Shown here piece after piece: positions 1 through 12,100 of a DNA stretch of 64,000 nucleotides. Under the pieces are notes generated by a model that saw only the letters and a program-made list of their open reading frames with translations, was not told the DNA's origin and ran no database searches. A program made the translations under genes and the position numbers. The stretch is from Trissonchulus latispiculum (lineage: Eukaryota > Nematoda > Enoplea > Enoplida > Ironidae). How positions within the stretch are numbered: position 1 is the stretch's first letter; every line of letters starts with the position of its first letter. The stretch is from the NCBI GenBank assembly GCA_030248195.1, contig JASAND010022014.1, forward strand, positions 1 to 64,000. The letters run 5' to 3'.

Positions 1-99
1 TAGTAACGTTTGCGTATAAAAATTTCCAACTGCAAATGAAAGCTTATGCATCCATATATGTACCAATTTAATTTAGATATTGTATTTAATAGACTACAC

Positions 100-413
100 T
101 AGAGATGCACCAGGGCCGCCACTACCGGAGCCGGGGCCGGGGCCTAGAAATTGGAAGTCCAAATCGAAAATTTTCAAAAATTTTCTTAAAATTTAAATTT
201 TGCAATATATAATTTTTGATATACAAACGTTAATATCGTTGTTTTTATTCATATCAGCGCGAAAACAAACGATTTGTAACACTTTTTGACTGTCGAAAAT
301 TCAAAATTTTGGTCAAAAAATGTCAAAAATTTACAAAATGTTGCTAATTTTTGGCCCCGGTCGGTACCGGGGCCTGACTACCGGGGCCGGGGCCAGGCCC
401 CGGTGCATCCCTA
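100..413. mobile_element. hAT-type MITE with 8-bp target duplication
   Basis: Terminal inverted repeats are TAGAGATGCACC at 100-111 and GGTGCATCCCTA at 402-413. They are flanked by the identical octamer GACTACAC at 92-99 and 414-421. An 8-bp duplication with TAGGGATGCACC-like ends is diagnostic of hAT elements. The interior is only about 290 bp, non-coding, with CCGG-rich subterminal palindromes, so it is non-autonomous. Confidence 0.85.
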
Positions 414-587
414 GACTACACTATATTTATTGAAATAAAAAAAGCTACAGTTATGAAGTAATTATAGTTTATAAGATCATATTTTGGCTTGTCTGCAAAC
501 AACAGTACCCTGTGCCATAATATAAACTGATTGTATATATGCACACTTTTGGGATATAGTTGGTTATTAACTGGCTTGGATTATTGA

Positions 588-1339
588 CTCGGTACAATAT
601 GAGTCCTTTATGGGTATAACTACTGTACCAAATATGAGCTTTCAGACTGGTATGGTGTTGACAGAATGCTCGAAATTTGCAAAGTAGGTCAAATTTGAAG
701 GGCTGCTGTGAGAGATGTAGGCGGAATTTGAGGAAACGGCAAGTGCAGAAGTTCTTAGAATGTTTTGGAGTACAAAATATGTGGGAACCAGCAAAATCGG
801 GTTAAACGGATTTTTGAGCCTATTCTAGCAAAAGAACTTAAAATTAGCCTCCGCTAGTAAAAAATGCCATCATAGTCAGTCGACCTAAAGACTACAATAT
901 CCACTCTCAATCTGGCTGGTCTTTTGCACTCACATTTGGACTATAGTTGGCTATTGATTCATGAAAAAAATTTTTTGAACTCGACCTTTTGTATGTAGTT
1001 ATGGCCAAAAAATCAAATTTTTTGCTAGCTGCGCGAGATGGTCCCGCACCAATGTTTTGTCCACCACTACCTTATTACCAGCGATAGTGAGCTCAAACTC
1101 GGCACAATTTGAGTCCTTTACGAGTATAATTACTGTGGCAAATATGAGCTTTCAGACTGGTATATTGCGGGGTATGGAGCATTTTTTGTATTCAGTTGAC
1201 AGAATGCTCGAAATTTGCAAAATAGGTCAACTTTGAAGGGCTGCTGTGAGAGATGTAGGCGGAATTTGAGGAAACGGCAAGTGCAGAAGTTCTTAGAATG
1301 TTTTGGAGTACAAAATATGTGGGAACGAGCAAAATCCAA
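588..1339. repeat. Direct duplication (about 215-240-bp copies)
   Basis: Copy 1 is about 588-801 and copy 2 about 1098-1339, about 510 bp apart. They share long near-identical stretches (for example from GACAGAATGCTCGAAATTTG through GTGGGAAC). Copy 2 has about 28 extra bases after GACTGGTAT. No coding potential was recognised. The repeat may be part of a longer unit, since looser similarity extends upstream of both copies. Confidence 0.75.
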
Positions 1340-1595
1340 GGACATCGATTTTTGAGACCAATCAACCCGGGTCGACTTTCTCAGAATTCTTGTCATATAT
1401 ATATATATATACATAATGTTCGACGCTTTCACGTGATCTGCAGTGGTGGGCCAACCTAAAGGGCTATATGTACGCTCCCTCCAGTCCTAAATTTTGATTT
1501 TTTGACCAATTTATACAACTAAAATTTTGTAAAGGGTCATACTGGAAGCTAATTAATTCAATAATGGAAAAATTTTGAAATTGGTGTATATATAT

Positions 1596-1818
1596 ATGTT
1601 ATGTACAGGTTCTAATTTTGTACAATTTCAAATTGTACGTAGTTTTAAATTGTACAAAAATTATTGTACAATTTCAAATTGTACAGACATGTATGTACAA
1701 TTTAAAATTGTACAATAATTTTTGTACAATTTAAAACTGTACGTACAATTTGAAATTGTACAAAATTGTTTGTATGTACAATTTGAAATTGTACAAAATT
1801 AGAAACTGTACATAACAT
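1596..1818. mobile_element. Foldback element built of GTACAATTT palindromes
   Basis: A 223-bp palindrome whose arms start ATGTTATGTACAG and end CTGTACATAACAT. Inside are repeated self-complementary units of the type GTACAATTTnAAATTGTAC (about six). It is flanked on both sides by TATATAT, compatible with insertion into a TA-type target. Confidence 0.7.
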
Positions 1819-3657
1819 ATATAAGAGCTGTGTTTTTTGCTCGTACACTTTAGCGCTGTACACACTGCTCCAAAAGTTTTTTGCGCAATCTGTTAAGCTG
1901 CTGGTTCGGGTATTTGCAGAAAATTTTATGTAATTTGCTGTGACTGTAATTTGCTCAATTTTTGGAGTTCAACAAAATTTTTATATCATTTTAAAGGTTA
2001 GAATGTGCTTGTTACAACTAGGTACAGTATACCTGTCTCATTTCAACTCTTCGGCTTGAACAACATGATATTTGAACAACGACTTGCAATAACATGAAAC
2101 CTATTTTTGAACTTGGATTTCTCGAAGTGTGGGAAAACTGACGAAAAGCGACCAGTTCAGGCTTCAAAAGAAACGTCTTCCCGAGGGCTATTTTTTCTGA
2201 AATTGTTTAACGAGTAAAGAAGCTCAAGATTTTGAGAAAAACGTAAATTTTGTCCGATTTTCGTCAAAATTTTCAAGTTTGGACGCTTATATATTTCTCT
2301 CGAACTGAAAGTTAAAATGCAAAACCATGAAAAATAGCCCTCGACAATTGTCTCAAAAGTACGTGTGTAAAGCCGTTTTTAATTGATTGCATGAGTTGAG
2401 AGAAATCCGTGTTCAAAACAATCTAGTTGCGATTTTCAAAATTTCACATTTTCGCTGCTGTGCGCCGGCAGAGATACCGTAGAGAGCTCTCCTTTGGGCG
2501 TAAGATGTCCTTTAGGACCACAAATATGGACAATACTTGACCGACGGACCAGCGCTGTTGAAACTGTCGAAATCTTGCAATACTTGATTTTTCGAAAAAT
2601 TGCCGGTTTTGTACCTCGAAAATCAATTTTGGCTGTTATCTCTTAAACCTTAATTAATCGAAGAAAATATGTACTAATATGGACTAGTATGTCACGTTAG
2701 TCGTTTTGATATATTTGATGAAACCTAGCCAGTTTATGCTGCAAACAAAAAAGTTCTATTTAATGCTTTACGAAGGCAATTTGCCTCGGAAAACAACAAA
2801 TCTAGGGTAAATTTAAATCGAAATATTGGTACGTATGCATGTATAATTTCGCAATCCGCGAATATGGGTTGTTCGTCGAAGCTGTGCCCATATTAATTCA
2901 CTAACAACCTAGTCCTCTTCTGTTTTTGAACCTAGTCCCCATATTAAGCATTTTTAAGACTAGTCCTCTCTTGATTTTGCAACCTCACCATCACCCATAT
3001 TACTTTTTCATGCTCCAGAGGAGCATTTTTATTACTTGTATATTGTATATATATATATATATATACATATATATTTGCTAAAAAATCAAAAGTTACGACT
3101 AACGCAAAAGATCCTTTTTACATTTACTTGTGACAATGGTGCTGCTATGTTGTTAGCTTACAGGCAGAGCCTATATACTTAATCTGTTTATGGGTTTGCA
3201 GTCCTTAGAAAATGACAGCATTATGAAATTATGTTTATATATATATAATATATACATCCTTCAAATATGATAGTGTCGTTCCGATTTATAATTTGAGTTT
3301 GCCAGGCCCATATCTCTCTATCTTTTATTACTAAACAAGCAGCAGGCTGGCATTTTGACTTCTTGTCCTGCTTTCAGGCCCCTTTCCCCCCCCAATTTCT
3401 GGTCATACCCCCTCCCCCTCTATATATATATCTTTGCCATATCTTCGGCTCCCTTCTAAGGCTAAGGCTGCCAGACGGCACACTGTGTGCTCATCTTCTA
3501 GTGCCTGAAGATAAAACTGAATGAGGCAGTTCAACTTGAGCCTTTGAGCTTTGGATGAACTCTTGTCCCCCACATGAGCATACGTACGTACTAAAATATA
3601 TGCTTATATATATATATATATATATATACGTATGTCTTTATGAGTTGTATATATGTG

Positions 3658-4593
3658 GTAGCAAGATAGTAAAATTGGCAAGATAGTTATCTTGCTAAGA
3701 GTTTGGCAAGATAGTTATCTTGCTAAAATTTTAGCAAGATAACTATCTTGCTACGAAATTTAGCAAGATTACTATCTTGCCAAAATTGTTGGTAAGATAG
3801 TAAGTAATCTTTCTAAAATTTAGAAAGATCTTACTAGTTTCAGTATGAAACATGTTTTCAATTTGCAAACAAAGAAAGTCATTAGTATACCCTATTCCTG
3901 AGTTTAATGCAAGGGGGGGGACTTTCACAAGAATTTAACTCTGGCCATTGTGGTATTTCTTGTTGCTGAAATTATATATAGTTGTAATAGAAAATGCATT
4001 ATTTACAGAATTTGTAGAATAGAATTTGCATTATTGCGAAGGTAACAAATATTATAATACGTCAAGATTATGAAAATTACTGACTTGAAATGAGACTAAA
4101 AGACTTACGTCCATTTTCTTGAAAAGACTGAAAAATTAAGTATGTGCATACTGAACTAATTTTGTGAGTAGTTAGCTTAGTTGATAGATAAAGATAAGAC
4201 ATAGATAAAGTTGTTGTCAATTTTTGTGTTTTTCGCAGTTAACTTTGAAATAATTATGCAATTTCTAACTTTAGCATTTCCATTACAAATTTATTTCCGC
4301 AGTGATACAGAACATTGGCTAGTTTTTAATTTTTGCGAAAGTTCCCCCTTGCGTTAAACTCATTAAATGACTGTCTTTGTTCCCAAATTTAAGACACCTT
4401 TCATACTGAAACTGGTAAGATGACTATTTTGCTAAATTCCAGTAAGATTGCTATCTTACCAACAATTTTGGCAAGATAGTAATCTTGCTAAATTTCGTAG
4501 CAAGATAGTTATCTTGCTAAAATTTTAGCAAGATAACTATCTTGCCAAACTCTTAGCAAGATAACTATCTTGCCAATTTTACTATCTTGCTAC
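3658..4593. mobile_element. Long-TIR element with reiterated AGATAGTTATCTTGCTA arms
   Basis: Inverted arms of about 195 bp, left 3658-3850 and right about 4398-4593, enclose about 550 bp. Each arm is itself built of palindromic units around GCAAGATAGTTATCTTGC, so the element can fold at two scales. The interior is AT-rich and non-coding. Element class unknown; no unambiguous target duplication seen. Confidence 0.75.
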
Positions 4594-5744
4594 GACATAT
4601 ATATAGCTTAGTTTGATTTTTGCTATATTCTATGTATATATTTACACAACATTTGTAGTTTTATATGCATAGTTTATGCTGTGTGGGTTTATTAGCTTCA
4701 ACGTGGGAGTGAATGTATCTATCAAAAGAGATGCGCTTATATATATACGTATTTATATTTACATAAAGCTTACATGTATGTATATATACCGCCTTTTGAA
4801 CTTATATAATACACGCGCGTACTAATGATAAATATATATATATATATATGGCTTTATATTAGAATATATAATATACGTGTATATATATATGATGCTGAGC
4901 AGATTATACACTGTTAAATTGTTGCCTTCTTGAGATATATCGGTTATTGTAGTCCGCATACGAGTTTTTTGAGGATAGAAGTACGTAATGGCTCAGACTA
5001 AACACAGCTCACTTCTTCCTATAGGCTTGTTCCGAAAAGCCATTATATATATACGTATATATACATGCTTGAGTACTTTCATTAAAAGCACAAAAAGATA
5101 TGTATATCCCTCTGCTGCTGGCAAACAGTACGTTTATATACGTATACTCAACGACGGCTAAGTGCTCACTACGTGGATTTAACCATTTTCATGAAGAATC
5201 TGTTGGTCAAGCTCATTCAGAAGTAAGCTAAACTTAAGCTTACACGTGTGTAGGTATTTTTTTGGAATCAAAGAAAGTACTCACTGGTACACGACATTTT
5301 CATGTATTTGGGTCCTTATGTAATACGTACGTATGTGCGTATAATCCTATATATACGTGTGTGGTATGTATACCCATTTTATTTTCTAGCCCAGGTTGGG
5401 ACTTGTTGCCGCAGAGCCAGTAGTTGCCATTTGACTGTCAGAAAAATAATGTATGGGAATGGAGAGTGAGATAGTTAATCAGATATATAATATAGACCGG
5501 CTCCCAAGCCGTCCGTATGGGTTTAGGTCGCCCCTTTTTGTAAGAAATATACTTTATACCTACGTTATTATATGAAACCTTGGTTTCTAAGAAGCCATAT
5601 ATATATATATATACGTAGATATTATATACATATGAACGCAAACATATGCTAATAAATATGTATATATACGTACGTAGGTATTATATGGCTGTGATTGTAG
5701 AAATGACGTCTTCTGGTTTTTCATGAAATAAGCAGACCCACCCG

Positions 5745-6002
5745 CAGGCCTGTAGCCAGGGGGGGGGGGCGAGGGGGGCATGCCCCCCCCCGAAATCAGA
5801 GACTAACGAAAATTTTTTAATGAGTAGTAGTAGCGTGAATAAATATTTCGAAAAATTTTCGCCTGCGGCGCTACTTTTGAACGACAATATCTCAAAAAGC
5901 ACTAGACTTTACTTGAACTTTTTCACCAACTGTTCAGTTGCGGAAGAAATTTCCGAGCATTTTGGCTTGCCCCCTCCGAAATTTTTTCTGGCTACGCTAG
6001 TG
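5745..6002. mobile_element. hAT-type MITE with 8-bp target duplication
   Basis: Ends CAGGCCTGTAGCC and GGCTACGCTAGTG, flanked by the octamer CCCACCCG at 5737-5744 and 6003-6010. Contains a G-run/C-run hairpin near the left end and CGCCTGCGGCG in the middle. 258 bp, non-coding, 126 bp upstream of the first recognised ULK exon. Confidence 0.85.
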
Positions 6003-6128
6003 CCCACCCGCATTGTATGAAATAAGCATATAATACTTTCTACATAGTTTTTAAATTTCTTGATTCTAGAGTTTTCCGTTTTATTGGTAGTTTTACTATA
6101 CGTGTGTTTTAAATTTTGCTTGTTTTAG

Positions 6129-9100
6129 GAGCTAACAGAACTTCATCATGAAAACTTGGTTGAGTTGTTGAAGGTTAAGGTATGGATAAAATTGCTTGAC
6201 GATATATGCATGTATATATATACGATATTGTTTAGTTGAACTTGAAATAAATATTCGACTGTTAAAGTGAAGATTACAATATTCCTAAACTCTCCATTAT
6301 ATTTATATACGTACTTTACAAATTGCTCTGTGCACGTATACGTATCATGAGGGTGCGCGGAGCGCCCCTCATAATATGAGCTATAAAGGCACTTTGCGGA
6401 TTTGGGAAACTGTTAATTAGCCATAACTAATTAACGGTAGGGAGTTGAGAGCTAAAGTTTACATTTTTGAAATCTCCAGGCCAAGAGCTTTCGAATGATA
6501 CCAAACTTGCCCGGAAAAAATGAACTTTGAAAAAATCGACTTTTTGATACAAGTTTAAAAGTGGGGGGTTTTTTCTCTGTATCGACCACTTTTTTAGGGC
6601 GATTTTTGCGCACACCGATTTTTCAAACGGCCCATAGGAAAAATTTTTCTATACTAATTTTTGATTATCTAGGCGATGTCCAGATCAAGTTTATGTTTGA
6701 TTTCCGAATTTCGCTCTGGGTCGATTTTTACAGATGGTCAAAAATAGAAAAATCGACGTTTGGACTTAGAAATTTTTCGAGGTCCCAACACAGAAAATTG
6801 TCAAAAAGTCGTCTAAAATAGCGTTTTTCGGCCTTGGGATGGTAGCCATATATAGTAAATCGGGGTCGCTGAACATGATGAGCATACTGCCGACGCCGTA
6901 TCTCGCCTGGTTCATCTGGTTCAGCTGGTTCAACAGTGAACCAGCCCCAAGTTCAAGCTGTCAACAAAGAAAATGGTCTGTAAACCATATAAAACAGCGT
7001 TTTTCGGCTTTGGGATGGTACCCATATATAGTAAATCGGGGTCGCTGAACACGATGAGCATACTGTCGACGCCGTATCTCGCCTGGTTCATCTGGTTCAT
7101 CTGGTTCAACGTTGAACCAGTTCCTGGTTCAAGCGACAGGAGATAGCTGGAAGGTTGATCTTTTGCACACAAAGGTTATTGGGCATGGGGAATTCACTGG
7201 TGGTGTTATTTTGGGGATCCGACCCAAGGCTGGCCAGATCTGGTTCATCTGGTTCAAAGTTGAACCAGTTCCTGGTTCAAGCTACTGGAGATAGCTGGAA
7301 GGCCGATATTTGGCATACAAAGGTTGTTGGGCATGGGGAATTCACTGGTGGTGTTATTTTGGGGATCCGACCCATGGCTGGCCAGATCTGGTTCAACTGG
7401 TTCAAAGTTGAACCAGTTCCTGGTTCAAGCTACTGGAGATAGCTGGAAGGCTGATATTTGGCATACAAAGGTCATTGGACATGGGGAATCCACTGGTGGT
7501 GTTATTTTGGGGATCCGACCCATGGCTGGCCAGATCTGGTTCATCTGGTTCAAAGTTGAACCAGTTCCTGGTTCAAGCTGCTGGAGATAGCTGGAAGGCT
7601 GGTATTTGGCATACAAAGGTTATTGGGCATGGGGAATTCACTGGTGGTGTTAGTTTGGGGATCCGACCCAAGGCTGGCCAGATCTGGTTCAACTGGTTCA
7701 AGGTTGAACCAGTTCCTGGTTCAAGCTACTGGAGATAGCTGGAAGGCTGATATTTGGCATACAAAGGTTATTGGACATGGGGAATTCACCGGTGGTGTCA
7801 TTTTGGGGATCCGGCCCATGGCTAGCCAGATCAGGTTCAACTGGTTCAAAGTTGAACCAGTTCCTGGTTCAAGCTACTGGAGATAGCTGGAAGGCTGATA
7901 TTTGGCATACAAAGGTTATTGGGCATGGGGAATCTACTGGGGGTGTTATTTTGGGGATCCGGCCCATGGCTAGCCAGATCAGGTTCAACGGGTTCAAAGT
8001 TGAACCAGTTCCTGGTTCAAGCGACTGGAGATAGCTGGAAGGTTGATATTTGGCATAAAGGTTATTGGGCATGGGGAATTCACCGGTGGTGTTATTTTGG
8101 GGATCCGACCCATGGCTGGCCAGATCTGGTTCAACTGGTTCAAAGTTGAACCAGTTCCCCTTGTTCAGGCTACTGGAGCTAGCTGGAAGGTTGACATTTG
8201 GCATACAAATGTTATTGGACATGCGAATTGGTCATATATACCACCTAAAACAGCGTTTGTCGGAGTTTCGGAGCCTTAATAAGGCGGCGCTCCCAAAAAT
8301 TGGAAGAAGGACAAGTAGGAAAAATGCTCCTTGCAGTCGCATGTAAAATGCAATATGAGCTATGAAGGTCAACATTTAAATGTGTCAAGGACAAGATTTA
8401 AAACGTCTAATATGAGCCAGCATCTAAATCGGTAAAGGACAAGCTATAACTGGCTAATATGAGCCGCTACGTTTCTCTTGGGCTCATATTGACGCGAGGA
8501 TACTAAGTTGAGTTAACTCTTTTGCACTTTGCAAATTCGCATATACGTATGCATACTTGTCCTGACATACCACGTGTGCTCTTGATACAATAAGTAAAGT
8601 CAATCGTACGACACCGTAGATAAGCACACATCAAATTTTTACAGATCAGTTGTGTATTTTGTTGTATAAATGCTATGTACAGTGAGCCGATAGCGAAGAC
8701 TATACCGGTTTACAGGAGCTTTATACATTTGTGTCTAGTATTTCAGTGTTTCAAAACTGGTATATGCCAAATATATACCACCTAATTCAACTTTAAAGGG
8801 GAGAACTTTAGCTGTATAAAGTGTTCAGATACCTTAAATTCGGTGTTTGAGCTGGCGAAATTAGATTCAGGCAGGACATCTGTAACCAAACATTACATGA
8901 AGCTATTGATATTACGCAAAACGGTGAGGATTTGTTCAAAGAGTTGGGAATAAAAGTAAAAAGTCTGTAGGCAAAATGGTATGATGTCGTGATGTTAAGC
9001 CGTTGAAACCACGGCAGCGAGCGTCAATATGAGCCCAAGAGAAACGTAGCGGCTCATATTAGCCAGTTACATCTTGTCCTTTACCGATTTAGATGCTGGC

Positions 9101-12100
9101 TCATATTAGACGTTTTAAATCTTGTCCTTGACACATTTAGATGTTGACCCTCATAGCTCATATTGCATTTTACATGCGACTGCAAGGAGCATTTTTCCTA
9201 CTTGTATACTTATCAGCGATGGAACCTGGTCACCGGGTTATTGTCAGTTCGGGTCACTGTTTGGACCAGTCACCGAGTCAAAAGCTGCGATCCGGTCTAT
9301 CCGGTTTTCTTAACTTACTACAAATTTTAGAGATATTTAGCTTAAAACTAAAATTTTAGTTCGATTTTTTATGTGGTGCCCATACAGAATTTGCAATGGT
9401 CTTAAAATTTATCTTGCACTAAAGAAGTTTCGCGGCTCGTTTAATCTGGTCTCCACCAGAATATTGTTTTAGTCACTTCGGTTTAGCCTCATTATTGTAC
9501 TGCATAGATCTGCTTGGAATCTATTTTTTGCAAATTATTGTTGGCAACAGGGCAAATATTGAATACAGCTGCTGAAATTTCGCAATGTAGACAAAAACCA
9601 AATTTTTTGAAGTCCCCACCGCTGGTTAAGTTTTTAGTTTCTTCTAATTTGCAAAATAACGCAAAGATAGCAAAGCAAAGATAACTTATTGGTTTTGGCA
9701 ATTTATTTTTACTTTCGTTTATAAAAATGCCGCAGTCTTGTTTTTAGTTTTTTATAAACCTTGAATATATAAATGTTCACCCTAGGCTTTCTTTTGATGT
9801 TGGTGAAGCAAGGAAGTAAACACTTAGCTGTTTTTGGCAAAATCAGAATTTTTTCAGATATATATTTTGGATATTTTGAAAAAAAAACCGGCTCACCGGG
9901 TCAAGTTTAAGTGACCCGGTTCCATCACTGATACTTATATACGTATAGGTCTGCACTACTATATGTTATTTGGGGACTGCTTTTTAATTTTTAGGAAACA
10001 CCGAATCATGTTTACCTGATAATGGAGGTACGTGGCAATTTCTTCTTTTTACGTACGTACTGTGCAACAACAACAACAACAACCGTTTATTTTGGTCACA
10101 GCGCAAATACGCACACTGCACACACTGCACCCACACACCCCGGATTATATATAAGCCGTGGAGCCAGTTGTGTCACCTTTGTCCATGGAAAGGGGGCCGG
10201 CCCTTCTACACAGACTCCTGTTTGTTACCTTCGGCTAGAATCGAGAAAGCTTTGTGGCCTCCCGGGGTCGAACCACCGATCGTTACGTGGAAGTTCTTTC
10301 TTACCAGCGCCGTAGGCCACTTGGCCATCCCGACTTGATCTCAGTCTATTTCTCCAGGGGTATCCTTTACCTTTTACCTTTCGTAGGATTTGAAATTTCC
10401 CAAATCTCAGTTATATATGCGAGATTAATGGTAGAAAATAAAGCGGGGTAAACGCGGGCTAGCAGTTGTGCAGGTAACATGGCACAAAGTGTATGCAGTT
10501 AAATAATGAAGAATGTCAGCCCTGCAGGCGCTAAGGCAAAGTCTTAGTCCGAAGTAGGTTTAAGTCAGACACTGGTATACTCTACTGGTTGACAATTTGT
10601 GTTTTTGTTTCAGTTTTGCAATAATGGGGACTTGGCAGACTATATGACGGCCAAAGGAACCCTCAGTGAGGATACCATCAGAATATTTACTCGCCAGTTA
10701 GGTACGTCTTAGCTAACCGAGCTGATACATAAAGTGTTAAGGCTAACGGTGTAGGGGATATTCTTGCGGGGGTATTCTTGCCAGATTTTGTACGGCGCTG
10801 GGGGTCTCTTTTGAAAATCTGTCTATTTTTGGCAAAAATTTGGGGCCCCAAAAACTTTCGGGGGGGGGGAGAAGCAAAAATCCCGGAAGGGGCAATTTCG
10901 GGGGGGTGCTCCCCCTCCTCGGTAAAAATACCCTGTGTTACTATACTATACTATAATACTTTCTGTATTACCAATAGGTTTGTGTGTTTTTGAACGAAAT
11001 AGTGTAAACCCTGTTTTTTCGTGGTTTTATTGTTTCATTTTTACATTGTTTGTTATTAATTGTATTTATTCTGTTTCAGCTGCTGCTGTCGAAGCCTTTA
11101 ATTCCAAAGGAGTGGTACATAGGGACCTCAAACCGCAGAATATATTGCTGACAAATCTGTACGGTCGTTCCAATCCTCCTCCTTCCGAGATACAGCTCAA
11201 AATTGGTACGTTTGTTTTCTTCCTTTCCAATTAATTCGGTGAGCGAAAGTAGGCGGAATCATAGCTAAAACATTAATATAAGGCATTAATATATCCCATG
11301 GCCTGTGAGCTATAGATTGTCCCAACTAAAAAAATCTGTTAATTTTTCACATTACAAATTTGGCTTTTGGAAGCTCTGAATTGTTTTGAGAAATGTTGCA
11401 ACCTAAAATTTCGCACACATATTTTTGTTGACACAATTACTACACACACCAAACGACAGCTCACCGAAGCTTCTCTTTCTGGTGTACTGTAGCCGCAAAC
11501 TTTGAAAATTGTCAAGCTTTCACTAGATGGTAATTTGTCGTCGTTTCGAGCCAAATCCTCCAAAGTGCTCCAAATCTTCTGAGATTTTTTAGAATATAGC
11601 CATGATATAAGGGCCCATATGTGCCAAGTATCGCGGGTTTAGGTTTTGTAATGATTTTTTAGTGGCTGCTAGGGTTGGTTTTTTTCCGGAAAAAAAAGAT
11701 TGCCGGAAAAAAACCTTTTTTTCCGGTTTTTTTCCATTTTTTTTCATTTTTTTCCTTTTTTTCCGGTCACTCCAAAATTACACAATGTGATAAAAGTTGC
11801 GTTATTTCATGTTTTTGCATGTACAGAAGCAGTTTTCACGATATTTGTAGCCCCACAGGGGTAATGCAATTACACAAGCGCTTAGAAAGATTCCAGTAGT
11901 GGTTACAGGAATCAAATATTTTCAGCGGGTGACGCTGTTAAAGCAAAGGACAGGGCACTTCTGTATACTTTGGCGGTTCTACTAGACCAAGTTTGTGGTT
12001 TTCATAGGTAACACGCTCCGTAAAGTAAACAATTCCAGATATTTTAACAGTTTTGGTTGAACACTCCACTGTTAGGTATTGAATTATTAACTCTACCTGA

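Larger units (their letters stand above)
1..6128. other. Repeat-filled region upstream of the first recognised ULK exon
   Basis: No exon with family similarity was found here. The region is AT-rich with many TATA/TACGTA microsatellites (about 1395-1415, 3045-3075, 3605-3630, 4830-4850) and contains two hAT-type MITEs, two foldback elements and a partial direct duplication, all listed separately. Because the first visible ULK exon starts with a splice acceptor and continues a kinase N-lobe, this stretch is most likely part of a ULK intron at least 6.1 kb long. It could instead contain a short 5' exon that I failed to see. Confidence 0.6.

Noticed and set aside
6838..8215. CRISPR-like regular array
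   Set aside because: Units are contiguous 148-bp tandem copies without variable spacers, in a eukaryotic intron.
7112..8346. Series of overlapping ORFs with near-identical peptides ([10 protein letters not shown]...)
   Set aside because: They result from a 148-bp tandem repeat that shifts frame each unit; no start, splice or family support.
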